Of a stretch of 7,769 nt of DNA, positions 1 through 6,027 are shown one piece after another; position 1 is the first letter of the stretch, and each line of letters begins with the position of its first letter. This DNA is from Geminicoccaceae bacterium (lineage in GTDB: Bacteria; Pseudomonadota; Alphaproteobacteria; Geminicoccales; Geminicoccaceae), in NCBI GenBank assembly GCA_020446285.1, contig JAGREZ010000046.1:1-7769 (forward strand), read 5' to 3'. A program made the translations under genes and the position numbers. The notes below the pieces were generated by a model. That model searched no databases. It saw nothing but the letters and a program-made list of their open reading frames with translations, and was not told the DNA's origin.

Positions 1-786
1 GCAGGCGACCGCCTGTTCGAACGCGCCCGCCTTGGGCGCCTTCGGTCTGCCCCGGATATAGTCGAAGGTGGTCTCGTCGTGCGCGATCAGACCGGCGCGG
101 GCACCCGCCTCGATGGACATGTTGCAGATAGTCATGCGACCTTCCATGGAAAACCCGCGCACGACGTTGCCGGCATATTCGATCACATGCCCCGTTCCGC
201 CGGCGGTGCCGATCCTGCCGATGATCGCAAGGATCACGTCCTTGGCCGTCACCCCCTTGCCGAGCTCGCCCTCGACCGTGATGCGCATGTTCTTCGGCCG
301 CGACTGGATCAGCGTCTGCGTCGCCAGCACATGTTCCACCTCGCTGGTGCCAATGCCGAAGGCGAGCGAGCCGAAGGCGCCATGCGTGGCGGTGTGACTA
401 TCACCGCAGACGATGGTCATGCCCGGAAGAGTGAACCCCTGCTCCGGGCCGATGATGTGGACAATGCCCTGGCGGATGTCGAAATGGTCGTAGCATTCTA
501 TGCCGAATTCTTTTGCATTGTTCTGCAATGCCTCGACCTGAATACGCGCCACCTCGTCCTTTATACCCTTGGTGCGGTCAGGATCCGTCGGCACGTTGTG
601 ATCGACGACGGCCAGCGTCGCCTCGGGGCGACGAACCTTGCGGCCGCTCTGGCGGAGTCCCTCGAACGCCTGCGGACTGGTGACTTCGTGCACCAGATGA
701 CGGTCGATATAGATCAGGCAGGTTCCGTCCTCCTGTCTGTCGACCAGATGAGCATCCCAGATCTTGTCGAAAAGGGTCTTGGCCAT
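1..786 (-). CDS. leuC: 3-isopropylmalate dehydratase large subunit (partial, C-terminus off the left edge)
   Basis: LeuC, with LeuD, isomerises 2-isopropylmalate to 3-isopropylmalate in cytosolic leucine biosynthesis. The first 262 residues are visible, out of roughly 470 usual for the family. The start reads [15 protein letters not shown], typical of LeuC. The aconitase-family signatures [11 protein letters not shown] (about residues 60-70) and [20 protein letters not shown] (about 127-146), followed by [13 protein letters not shown], are all present. The three cysteines that ligate the 4Fe-4S cluster normally lie in the later half and cannot be checked here. The ATG at 786-784 is preceded by AGGGA about 3-7 nt upstream. 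The gene follows rplS by 72 nt on the same strand, so it is probably read at least partly from the ffh operon, though a promoter in the gap or within rplS cannot be excluded. The reading frame is intact as far as it goes. Confidence 0.97.
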   Translation of the reverse strand, partial: MAKTLFDKIWDAHLVDRQEDGTCLIYIDRHLVHEVTSPQAFEGLRQSGRKVRRPEATLAVVDHNVPTDPDRTKGIKDEVARIQVEALQNNAKEFGIECYDHFDIRQGIVHIIGPEQGFTLPGMTIVCGDSHTATHGAFGSLAFGIGTSEVEHVLATQTLIQSRPKNMRITVEGELGKGVTAKDVILAIIGRIGTAGGTGHVIEYAGNVVRGFSMEGRMTICNMSIEAGARAGLIAHDETTFDYIRGRPKAPKAGAFEQAVAC

Positions 787-830
787 CGTTCCCTGTTCTC
801 CCCGAGGCATCTGCAGCTTGCCGTTGCGAC

Positions 831-848
831 CGCCGGCGGCGACCGGCG
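831..848 (-). other. Short inverted repeat in the rplS-leuC gap
   Basis: CGCCGG at 831-836 and CCGGCG at 843-848 form a perfect 6-bp stem with a 6-nt loop, ten nt after the rplS stop codon. No T-run follows on the minus strand, so it does not look like a standard intrinsic terminator. It could stabilise the 3' end of the upstream mRNA or partly attenuate read-through into leuC. In DNA this GC-rich it could also be chance. Confidence 0.3.
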
Positions 849-858
849 CGAACGAGCG

Positions 859-1287
859 TCAGGATTCCGTTTGCTGTTCCGGAGCCGCGGCGGCACTCAC
901 GACGCCGGCACCGGCGGCGCCCGGACGATCATCGCGACGCTCGGTGATGCGGGCGGCCTTGCCACGCAGGGCGCGCAGGTAATAGAGCTTCGCCCGGCGC
1001 ACCTTGCCCTTGCGGACGACCTGGATGCTGTCGATGCGCGGGCTATAGAGCGGAAACACACGCTCGACGCCCTCGCCATAGGAAATCTTGCGGACGGTGA
1101 ACGAACTGTTCATGCCACGGTTGCGGCGGGCGATGCACACACCCTCGAAGGCCTGCACGCGCTCGCGATTGCCCTCGATGACCCGTACATTGACACGCAG
1201 CGTGTCGCCGGCGCGAAACTCGGGAACGGGGCGCTCGCCGGTCAACTGCTCGATCTGCTGCTGCTCGATCTTTTCGATGATGTTCAT
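859..1287 (-). CDS. rplS: 50S ribosomal protein L19 (bL19)
   Basis: Ribosomal protein bL19 of the large subunit, located near the 30S-50S interface. The 142 residues start [15 protein letters not shown]. They carry the family core: [27 protein letters not shown] (about 25-50), [16 protein letters not shown], the hallmark [16 protein letters not shown] (about 73-88), and [19 protein letters not shown] (about 96-114). After about residue 115 there is an Ala/Glu/Gln-rich tail of about 27 residues, so it is longer than the roughly 115-residue E. coli protein. Variable C-terminal tails are common in alphaproteobacterial L19. The ATG at 1287 has a good ribosome-binding site (GAGG, 7 nt upstream). 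It is the fifth gene of the ffh operon, 63 nt after trmD, with an inverted repeat in that gap. Confidence 0.98.
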   Translation of the reverse strand: MNIIEKIEQQQIEQLTGERPVPEFRAGDTLRVNVRVIEGNRERVQAFEGVCIARRNRGMNSSFTVRKISYGEGVERVFPLYSPRIDSIQVVRKGKVRRAKLYYLRALRGKAARITERRDDRPGAAGAGVVSAAAAPEQQTES

Positions 1288-1314
1288 CGCATCCTCACTT
1301 CAGCGATGCCGACA

Positions 1315-1337
1315 GGCCGGAATCGGGGACTCCGGCC
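1315..1337 (-). promoter_or_regulatory. Inverted repeat in the trmD-rplS gap
   Basis: GGCCGGA at 1315-1321 and TCCGGCC at 1331-1337 form a perfect 7-bp stem with a 9-nt loop in the 63-nt gap between the trmD stop and the rplS start. On the minus strand no T-tract follows, so termination is unlikely. A role in mRNA processing, or in setting rplS translation independently of trmD, is an inference. Ribosomal proteins and TrmD are needed in very different amounts, which makes a regulatory element at this junction plausible. Confidence 0.4.
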
Positions 1338-1350
1338 ATCGGACCTGGTT

Positions 1351-2076
1351 TCAACTCGCGTTCTTCAGAAGGTCCGGCCGCCGCTCGCGCGTCGACTGGA
1401 GCGCCATCTCCATGCGCCACGCCCGGATACGGGCGTGATTGCCGGACAGCAGCACCTCGGGCACCTTGCGCCCGTCCCAGAGCTGCGGTCTTGTATACTG
1501 TGGATATTCGAGAAGGCCAGAGCTGAAGCTCTCCTCGACGACAGATTCCCGGCGGCCGACCACACCCGGAAGCAACCTGACGACCGCATCGAGAAGGATC
1601 ATCGCCGCGAGCTCGCCTCCCGAAAGCACGAAATCGCCGACGGAGACCTCGAAAAAGCCCTTGGCCTCGATGGCCCGCTGATCGACCCCCTCGTAACGCC
1701 CGCAAAGGGCGACAATTCCGGGCGCGGACGCGAACGTCTCGACCATCGGCTGATCGAGCGGACGGCCGCGCGGCGTGAGGAAGACGAGCGGTCGCGAATC
1801 GCCGGCAGGATGGGCGAAATCCACCGCCGCGCCGATGACGTCCGGACGCATCACCATCCCCGCACCGCCGCCGAACGGCGTGTCGTCGACACTCTTGTGC
1901 CGGTCGCGCGTGAAGTCGCGCAGGTTGATCGCGTCGAGCGACCAGCGCTCATCGTCCAGCGCCTTGCCCGAAAGCGCCATGCCGAGCGGCCCCGGAAACA
2001 TTTCCGGAAAGATCGTGAGCACGCTCGCGCGCCAGGGCACCCCCGGCAGCGACATGTCCGCATTGCGTCCGTTCAT
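1351..2076 (-). CDS. trmD: tRNA (guanine-N1-)-methyltransferase
   Basis: TrmD methylates N1 of G37 next to the anticodon of a subset of tRNAs using S-adenosylmethionine, which prevents +1 frameshifting. The 241 residues carry the SPOUT-family trefoil-knot signatures: LTIFPEMF (20-27), [24 protein letters not shown] (about 51-74), [11 protein letters not shown] (124-134), [15 protein letters not shown] (145-159), RLLPGVVG (167-174) and [10 protein letters not shown] (188-197). The SAM-binding knot loops and the C-terminal [11 protein letters not shown] segment are intact. At the position aligned by eye with the E. coli general-base aspartate (EDSF) this protein has glutamate (EESF, residue 182). 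I chose the ATG at 2076 because it overlaps the rimM stop as ATGA and is preceded by GGAGG, indicating translational coupling. A second in-frame Met at residue 8 is an alternative start. The N-terminus is about 13 residues longer than in E. coli. Confidence 0.98.
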   Translation of the reverse strand: MNGRNADMSLPGVPWRASVLTIFPEMFPGPLGMALSGKALDDERWSLDAINLRDFTRDRHKSVDDTPFGGGAGMVMRPDVIGAAVDFAHPAGDSRPLVFLTPRGRPLDQPMVETFASAPGIVALCGRYEGVDQRAIEAKGFFEVSVGDFVLSGGELAAMILLDAVVRLLPGVVGRRESVVEESFSSGLLEYPQYTRPQLWDGRKVPEVLLSGNHARIRAWRMEMALQSTRERRPDLLKNAS

Positions 2077-2594
2077 GACGCCTCCACCAGCACGGTCTCG
2101 GCAATCGTCACCGTTCCCGCCACGAGATCGATCGCCGGCACATGCCGCTCGGTGAACGGCAGCATCGTCTCGCGACCCTCCGCATCCTCGTAGACGAGAA
2201 TCTCGCCGGCGCCGAAATCCTGCAGCGCCGTGACCCGGCCGACCGTGCCGCCATCCGGCCCGAGGACTGATAGGCCGACCAGATCGCCCTCGTAGAACTC
2301 GTTCTCATCCGTCTGCGGCAGACGCCCGCGCGGCACAAACAGCTCCCGACCGCGCAGCGCCTCGGCGGCGTTGCGGTCGCGAACGCCCTCGGCCTCGACG
2401 ACGACGCCACCCTTGACCGGGCCGATCACCCGTATCTCGAAGAGACGCTGTCCGCCCGAATCGAATAGCGGACCGTAATCGCCGACGCTTTGCGGATCCT
2501 CGGTGAAGCAGCGGAGTTTCAGCGCACCGCGAACGCCATGCGCCGTCGCCACGGCGGCGAGACGCACGAGATCGTCGGCTTGGATGCGCTGCAT
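2073..2594 (-). CDS. rimM: 16S rRNA processing / ribosome maturation factor RimM
   Basis: RimM assists late maturation of the 30S subunit head domain and binds ribosomal protein S19. The 173 residues show the two expected domains. The N-terminal RimM barrel has the hallmark [22 protein letters not shown] (about 13-34). The C-terminal PRC-barrel has [12 protein letters not shown] (about 99-110), [20 protein letters not shown] and [13 protein letters not shown]. The frame stays open upstream through rpsP, but the family N-terminus begins close to [13 protein letters not shown], so I place the start at the ATG at 2594, 31 nt after rpsP. The ribosome-binding site is weak and lies inside a perfect inverted repeat (2598-2613), which may keep translation low. 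The stop codon overlaps the trmD start by 4 nt (ATGA). Confidence 0.95.
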   Translation of the reverse strand: MQRIQADDLVRLAAVATAHGVRGALKLRCFTEDPQSVGDYGPLFDSGGQRLFEIRVIGPVKGGVVVEAEGVRDRNAAEALRGRELFVPRGRLPQTDENEFYEGDLVGLSVLGPDGGTVGRVTALQDFGAGEILVYEDAEGRETMLPFTERHVPAIDLVAGTVTIAETVLVEAS

Positions 2595-2597
2595 GTA

Positions 2598-2613
2598 TCG
2601 TGACCCGTCACGA
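2598..2613 (-). promoter_or_regulatory. Inverted repeat covering the rimM ribosome-binding region
   Basis: On the minus strand TCGTGAC, GG and GTCACGA form a perfect 16-bp dyad in the 31-nt rpsP-rimM gap, ending 3 nt before the rimM ATG at 2594. In RNA it would fold as a stem of about 6 bp with a CGGG tetraloop, which hides the only purine-rich stretch able to act as a Shine-Dalgarno sequence. In the E. coli trmD operon RimM and TrmD are made at far lower levels than S16 and L19, through low translation. A hairpin here would be consistent with that, but the function is inferred. Confidence 0.5.
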
Positions 2614-2625
2614 GGCTGGCGGGGC

Positions 2626-2967
2626 TCAGGCCCCGGCCGCTTCCGCCTCGGCCTTCGCCTTCGCGGCGGCGATGGCGGCCGCGCGCTTGCCGGTGCCGCG
2701 CTGGCGCGTGGCGCCGGGGAGAATGCCGGCCCTGTCGAGGAAACGGGCGACACGGTCGCTCACCTGCGCGCCATGGCCGAGATAGTGGCGGATGCGCTCT
2801 TCGTCGAGCACGATGCGCTGGTCATTGTCGTCGGGCAGCAGCGGATTGTAGCTGCCGACCTTCTCGATGAAGCGTCCGTCGCGCGCATTGCGCGAATCGG
2901 CGGCGACGATGCGGTAATAGGGGCGCTTCTTGGTGCCGCCGCGTGCAAGCCTGATACGAACCGTCAT
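2626..2967 (-). CDS. rpsP: 30S ribosomal protein S16 (bS16)
   Basis: Ribosomal protein bS16 of the small subunit, needed early in 30S assembly. The 113-residue protein starts [31 protein letters not shown]. It continues with [12 protein letters not shown] (about 34-45) and the helix [23 protein letters not shown] (about 55-77), all diagnostic of S16. After about residue 82 there is a basic and Ala-rich tail ([21 protein letters not shown]), longer than the compact E. coli form and common in alphaproteobacteria. The ATG at 2967 is preceded by GGGAG with a 4-nt spacer, a strong ribosome-binding site in contrast to rimM downstream. It lies 50 nt after ffh in the same operon. Confidence 0.98.
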   Translation of the reverse strand: MTVRIRLARGGTKKRPYYRIVAADSRNARDGRFIEKVGSYNPLLPDDNDQRIVLDEERIRHYLGHGAQVSDRVARFLDRAGILPGATRQRGTGKRAAAIAAAKAKAEAEAAGA

Positions 2968-3017
2968 GTTTCTCCCAAACCCGATGGATGAGACCCGTTG
3001 AATGATGTGCGAACCGT

Positions 3018-4370
3018 TCAGCCCGGCATCATGCCCGGAGGCATGTTGCGCTGGAGGAACTGCTTGACGCCACCGGCCTTCTTCATCTTCTTCATCATGT
3101 CCTGCATCTGCCGATGCTGCTTGAGAAGCTTGTTGACGTCCTGGACGGTGGTGCCGGAGCCGGCGGCGATACGCTTGCGCCGCGAGGCATGAATGACCTG
3201 TGGATTACGCCGCTCCTGCGGCGTCATCGAATCGATGATGGCACACTGGCGCATGACGATCCTCTCGTCGAACTTCGCCTCGGCCATCTGCTGCCTGATC
3301 TTGCCCACGCCGGGCAACATGCCCATCATCCCGCCGAGGCCGCCCATCTTCGTGACCTGGCTGAGCTGCATGCGCATGTCGGCAAGATCGAACCTGCCTT
3401 TTTCCATCTTCCTGGCGACCTTCGCCGCCTCTTCCCTGTCGACGACCGCCGCCGCCTGCTCGACCAGCGAGAGCACATCGCCCATGTCGAGGATGCGGCT
3501 GGCCATGCGCTCGGGATGGAACGTCTCCAGCGCGTCCATCTTCTCGCCGGTACCGCAAAGCTTGATCGCGGCACCGGTGACCTCGCGCATCGACAGCGCC
3601 GCGCCGCCGCGCGCATCGCCATCCATGCGGGTGAGCACGATACCGGTGACACCGATCCTCTCGCTGAACTCACGCGCGACATTGACGGCGTCCTGACCGG
3701 TCAGGCTGTCGGCAACGAGCAGCGTTTCGTGCGGATGAACCAGATCACGGACCTCGGCGAGCTCGGCCATGAGCTCATCGTCGACATGCAGCCGGCCGGC
3801 GGTGTCGAGGATGACGACATCGTACCCCTCGCGACGCGCCGTTTCCATGGCCCGCGTCGCGATCTGCGTCGGCTTCTGCCCCATGATGATCGGCAGACCG
3901 GTCACGCCCACCTGTTCGGCGAGTACCTCGAGTTGCCGCTGGGCCGCCGGACGCTGGACGTCGAGGGAGGCGAGAAGGACCTTCCTGCGCTCCCTGTCCC
4001 TGAACCGCTTGGCCAGCTTGGCCGAGGTCGTGGTCTTGCCCGAGCCCTGCAGGCCGGTCATCAGCACGACGCCCGGAGGCCCGCCGACCTTGACCTCCTG
4101 ATGGGTGCCGCCAAGCAGCTCGACGAGCTGGTCCTGAACGATCTTGACCACCATCTGCCCCGGCGTGACCGAACGGATCACCTCCTGGCCGACGGCGCGT
4201 TCCCTTACCTTCGAGATGAAGGTCCGGACCACAGGCAACGCGACATCGGCCTCGAGCAGCGCGACGCGGATCTCCCGCATCGCCTCGGCGACGTCGCTTT
4301 CCGAAAGGGCACCGCGCCGCTTGAGGCGGTCGAGCGCTCCGTTCAGTCTCTGGGTCAGACTCTCAAACAT
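3018..4370 (-). CDS. ffh: Signal recognition particle protein Ffh (SRP54)
   Basis: Ffh is the GTPase of the signal recognition particle. It binds 4.5S RNA and nascent signal sequences and delivers ribosomes to FtsY at the inner membrane. The 450 residues have the full architecture. The N domain is about 1-90. The G domain has the P-loop GLQGSGKTT (106-114), [11 protein letters not shown] (137-147), DTAGR (189-193), [10 protein letters not shown] (247-256) and [14 protein letters not shown] (273-286). The Met-rich M domain (about 325-450) has [14 protein letters not shown] and the RNA-binding segment [18 protein letters not shown] (396-413). The guanine-specificity motif has Arg where E. coli has Lys (TRMD for TKVD). 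The tail ends MPPGMMPG. The start at 4370 ([16 protein letters not shown]) matches the family N-terminus and has GAAGTGAG just upstream. It is the first gene of the operon, driven by the promoter at 4469-4498. Confidence 0.98.
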   Translation of the reverse strand: MFESLTQRLNGALDRLKRRGALSESDVAEAMREIRVALLEADVALPVVRTFISKVRERAVGQEVIRSVTPGQMVVKIVQDQLVELLGGTHQEVKVGGPPGVVLMTGLQGSGKTTTSAKLAKRFRDRERRKVLLASLDVQRPAAQRQLEVLAEQVGVTGLPIIMGQKPTQIATRAMETARREGYDVVILDTAGRLHVDDELMAELAEVRDLVHPHETLLVADSLTGQDAVNVAREFSERIGVTGIVLTRMDGDARGGAALSMREVTGAAIKLCGTGEKMDALETFHPERMASRILDMGDVLSLVEQAAAVVDREEAAKVARKMEKGRFDLADMRMQLSQVTKMGGLGGMMGMLPGVGKIRQQMAEAKFDERIVMRQCAIIDSMTPQERRNPQVIHASRRKRIAAGSGTTVQDVNKLLKQHRQMQDMMKKMKKAGGVKQFLQRNMPPGMMPG

Positions 4371-4383
4371 CTCACTTCACGGC

Positions 4384-4420
4384 AAAAGGGGCTCGGACCG
4401 CAGATGTTCGGCCGAGACCC
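4384..4420 (-). promoter_or_regulatory. Attenuator-like hairpin in the ffh leader
   Basis: Read on the minus strand, GGG (4420-4418), CTCGG (4416-4412) and CCG (4411-4409) can pair with CGG (4400-4398), CCGAG (4396-4392) and CCC (4391-4389). This gives 11 base pairs with two single-nucleotide bulges and an 8-nt loop. TTTT (4387-4384) follows one nucleotide after the stem. The element lies between the predicted promoter and ffh, ending 13 nt before the start codon. It resembles a weak intrinsic terminator or attenuator, or a structure that influences the ffh ribosome-binding site. The T-run is short, so complete termination is not expected. Confidence 0.45.
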
Positions 4421-4468
4421 GGATCGTTCCGCTGGAATTGCTGCCGCACATGACGGCAACAGCGCCGG

Positions 4469-4498
4469 CGTATAGGCAGATGAGGCGTGATGTGTCAA
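4469..4498 (-). promoter_or_regulatory. Predicted sigma70-type promoter of the ffh operon
   Basis: On the minus strand a consensus -35 box TTGACA (4498-4493) is separated by 18 nt from a -10 box TATACG (4474-4469). Transcription would start near 4462, giving a leader of about 92 nt before the ffh ATG. It is the best promoter match I found in the window, and it sits where the ffh-rpsP-rimM-trmD-rplS operon needs one. The -35 side overlaps the most upstream possible starts (4487 and 4490) of the divergent thioesterase gene. Confidence 0.65.
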
Positions 4499-4505
4499 GG
4501 ATCGA

Positions 4506-4522
4506 GCCGTGGCAATCACGGC
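4506..4522. promoter_or_regulatory. Dyad next to the ffh promoter
   Basis: GCCGTG and CACGGC form a perfect 6-bp inverted repeat around GCAAT, 7 bp upstream of the ffh -35 box and about 25 bp before the preferred thioesterase start. A 7-bp direct repeat, GGCAATC, occurs at 4511-4517 and 4520-4526 with 9-bp spacing. The location between divergent genes would suit an operator, but no regulator is identified and this may be chance in GC-rich DNA. Confidence 0.25.
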
Positions 4523-4546
4523 AATCGCAGGATCGTGGAACCGCAG

Positions 4547-5035
4547 ATGGACGAACCCATGGAACAACGAAATGCCGCAGACTTGCTCCGGCCACGCCAC
4601 GAACGTTTTCGCGAGACCGTCCGCGAGAGTTTTGCCGCACAGGGACTCATGCGCACGCTCGGCGCCTCGCTGGGCCTCGTCGAACCGGGCATTGTCGAGA
4701 TCGCCTATTCCGCCGATCCCGCATTCTGCCAGCAGCATGGCTTCATGCATGCGGGCCTCGCCACGGCTGTACTCGACACCGCCTGCGGCTATGCGGCGCT
4801 GACGCTCGCCGCCGCCGGCGACGACGTGCTGACCGCCGAATTCAAGGTGAATTTCCTGCGGCCGGCAACCCAGCCGCAGTTTCTCGCCCGTGGCCGCGTG
4901 ATCCGGGCGGGACGCCTCCTGAGCGTCGTCGAGGGCGATGTTCTCGGCTTCGGGCATGCAGGCGGGCAGCAGGACGGGATCATCCGCATGCAGGCGACAA
5001 TGGCACTCCTGTCGCGCGAACAGCCCGGAGACTGA
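4547..5035 (+). CDS. PaaI-family hotdog-fold acyl-CoA thioesterase
   Basis: Probable acyl-CoA thioesterase of the PaaI/YdiI-type hotdog family, expected to be cytosolic; the substrate cannot be told from sequence. The 162-residue protein has ESFAAQGLMRTLGASLG (27-43), then the family active-site stretch QQHGFMHAGLATAVLDTACGYAALT (62-86), in which Asp77 aligns with the catalytic acid of PaaI-type enzymes. The strands TAEFKVNFLRPA (96-107), ARGRVIRAGRLLSVVEGDV and QATMALL follow. The start is uncertain. I prefer the ATG at 4547 (GGAA 6 nt upstream) because it leaves a family-like N-terminus. A GTG at 4487, or an ATG at 4490 with GAGG 4 nt upstream, would add about 20 unconserved residues and place the start inside the ffh promoter. 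It is divergent from ffh and 90 nt upstream of the GGDEF gene on the same strand. Confidence 0.85.
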   Translation: MDEPMEQRNAADLLRPRHERFRETVRESFAAQGLMRTLGASLGLVEPGIVEIAYSADPAFCQQHGFMHAGLATAVLDTACGYAALTLAAAGDDVLTAEFKVNFLRPATQPQFLARGRVIRAGRLLSVVEGDVLGFGHAGGQQDGIIRMQATMALLSREQPGD

Positions 5036-5063
5036 GTATCGCGGGGGCCGGACATGAAGGCGT

Positions 5064-5075
5064 TTTTCCGGAAAA
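5064..5075. promoter_or_regulatory. 12-bp palindrome in the thioesterase-GGDEF gap
   Basis: TTTTCCGGAAAA is a perfect 12-bp palindrome 28 bp after the thioesterase stop and about 50 bp before the first possible start of the GGDEF gene. The 5060-5125 stretch is distinctly AT-rich compared with its surroundings and has -35-like hexamers (TTGAAA at 5092, TTGACC at 5107), but I could not find a matching -10 box. It may be an operator for the GGDEF gene; no regulator is identified. Confidence 0.3.
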
Positions 5076-5125
5076 TAGGTATTGCGGATATTTGAAAAAC
5101 CCCAAGTTGACCAGCTTTTGATATC

Positions 5126-5992
5126 ATGCAAACAGTGTGTCCGTTCGGGCCTGACCCCTGTCGGAAAACGTGTAGTGGCGAAACCGTGAAAGAACTGCGC
5201 CGACAGCAATGTCTCACCCGTTGCATGCTGGGCGCCATACTGCTCGCATCCATCGGCCTTGCGATTCTTCCGTATCTGGTGGAAAGCCGGCTGTCCGACA
5301 CACCGGAACCCGGCGCATGGCCCGCCGGGCCGGCAACCCGTTGGCAGCTGTTCGCCACCGTATCGACGATCTGCTGCTCGATTCTCGGCATGATCCTGCT
5401 CCATCGCTCGAATCGCCTTGACCGTCACGGCATCCGGCTCGCCGAGACGCGGGCGGTCGCGGGACGCGACGAACTCTTTCACGCCGCCCGCCACGATGCG
5501 CTCACGGGCCTCGGAAACCGCCTCCTGCTGCGCGAGCGGTTCGCGGAGATCGAGGAGAATGTCGGGCGCGGCGCCGATCCCGCGATCATGCTGTTCATCG
5601 ATCTCGACGATTTCAAGAGAATCAACGATTCCAGCGGTCATGCCTGCGGCGATGCACATCTGCGGATCGTGGCGGACCGCATCCGCGGCTGCGTGCGGGC
5701 GAATGACACGGTCACGCGCATCGGCGGCGACGAATTCGTCGTCCTCGTCGCGGCGGCGCGCGACTCGCATGCCGGAACCCGCATCGCCGAGGCCATCGCC
5801 GAACGCCTGGGCGAGCCGTTCACCCTGCTCGATACCCCCACACGTCTCGGCTGCAGCATCGGCATGACCGGTTTTCCGCTACGCGGCGACACCCTGGAAA
5901 CGGCACTCGCACGCGCCGACAGGAGCATGTACGAGGCGAAGAGGCGCAAACGCGGCGGCGGCAGCCGGCGGACGAAAGACGCGGCCGCCTGA
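5126..5992 (+). CDS. Membrane-anchored diguanylate cyclase (GGDEF domain)
   Basis: Predicted to make cyclic di-GMP from two GTP, with its catalytic domain in the cytoplasm. The 288 residues contain two likely membrane helices, about 33-52 (MLGAILLASIGLAILPYLV) and about 72-92 (RWQLFATVSTICCSILGMILL), separated by a short Pro-rich periplasmic loop of about 20 residues. A linker of about 25 residues follows, then a complete GGDEF domain (about 115-275). Its landmarks are DALTGLGNR (124-132), FIDLDDFKRIND (157-168), the active site GGDEF (200-204), an inhibitory-site RxxD as RAND (191-194) five residues before it, and DRSMYEAKRRKR near the end. No separate sensor domain is seen, so the signal, if any, would be sensed by the membrane part. 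A GTG at 5186 (VKELRRQQC) is a plausible alternative start, because the first 20 residues are Cys- and Pro-rich and look non-conserved. It follows the thioesterase and converges with the GH16 gene. Confidence 0.92.
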   Translation: MQTVCPFGPDPCRKTCSGETVKELRRQQCLTRCMLGAILLASIGLAILPYLVESRLSDTPEPGAWPAGPATRWQLFATVSTICCSILGMILLHRSNRLDRHGIRLAETRAVAGRDELFHAARHDALTGLGNRLLLRERFAEIEENVGRGADPAIMLFIDLDDFKRINDSSGHACGDAHLRIVADRIRGCVRANDTVTRIGGDEFVVLVAAARDSHAGTRIAEAIAERLGEPFTLLDTPTRLGCSIGMTGFPLRGDTLETALARADRSMYEAKRRKRGGGSRRTKDAAA

Positions 5993-6015
5993 GCCATCAT
6001 TCCAGCGGCCGCGTC
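5978..6015. terminator. Bidirectional terminator-like inverted repeat between convergent genes
   Basis: GACGCGGCCGC (5978-5988) and GCGGCCGCGTC (6005-6015) form a perfect 11-bp inverted repeat around a 16-nt spacer. The left arm overlaps the last codons of the GGDEF gene, whose stop is at 5990-5992. The right arm is 12 bp beyond the GH16 stop. On the minus strand the stem is followed directly by TTT; on the plus strand no T-run follows. Its place between two converging genes fits a shared transcription terminator or 3'-end stabiliser, stronger for the GH16 direction. Confidence 0.6.
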
Positions 6016-6027
6016 GGCATCCCCCTG

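Noticed and set aside
1530..1533. Glu in place of the general-base Asp of TrmD
   Set aside because: The change is conservative, judged only by eye against E. coli, and I believe other alphaproteobacterial TrmD proteins share ESF here; all other signatures are intact, so it is probably not a defect.
79..2193. A 704-codon plus-strand open frame across leuC, rplS and trmD
   Set aside because: It runs antisense to three unmistakable conserved genes, has no recognisable family, and has the low-complexity His/Arg/Asp/Ala-rich composition expected of an opposite-strand frame in high-GC coding DNA.
2595..2753. Extending rimM upstream to give a 226-residue protein
   Set aside because: The extra 53 residues are Pro/Arg/Ser-rich out-of-frame rpsP sequence; the family N-terminus starts at the ATG at 2594.
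3615..3632. Arg instead of Lys in the Ffh guanine-specificity motif (TRMD)
   Set aside because: Seems to be a lineage-typical variant in alphaproteobacterial Ffh rather than something specific to this genome.
4438..4461. TGCCG/CGGCA inverted repeat just after the predicted ffh transcription start
   Set aside because: Only 5 bp with a 7-nt loop; too weak to call in this base composition.
3114..4475. A 453-codon plus-strand open frame opposite ffh
   Set aside because: Shadow of ffh: it covers almost exactly the same span, has no known domain, and is explained by the GC-rich codon pattern of ffh.
4355..5770. A 471-codon minus-strand open frame opposite the thioesterase and GGDEF genes
   Set aside because: It crosses two well-supported genes and the intergenic gap and shows no family motif; a frame artefact.
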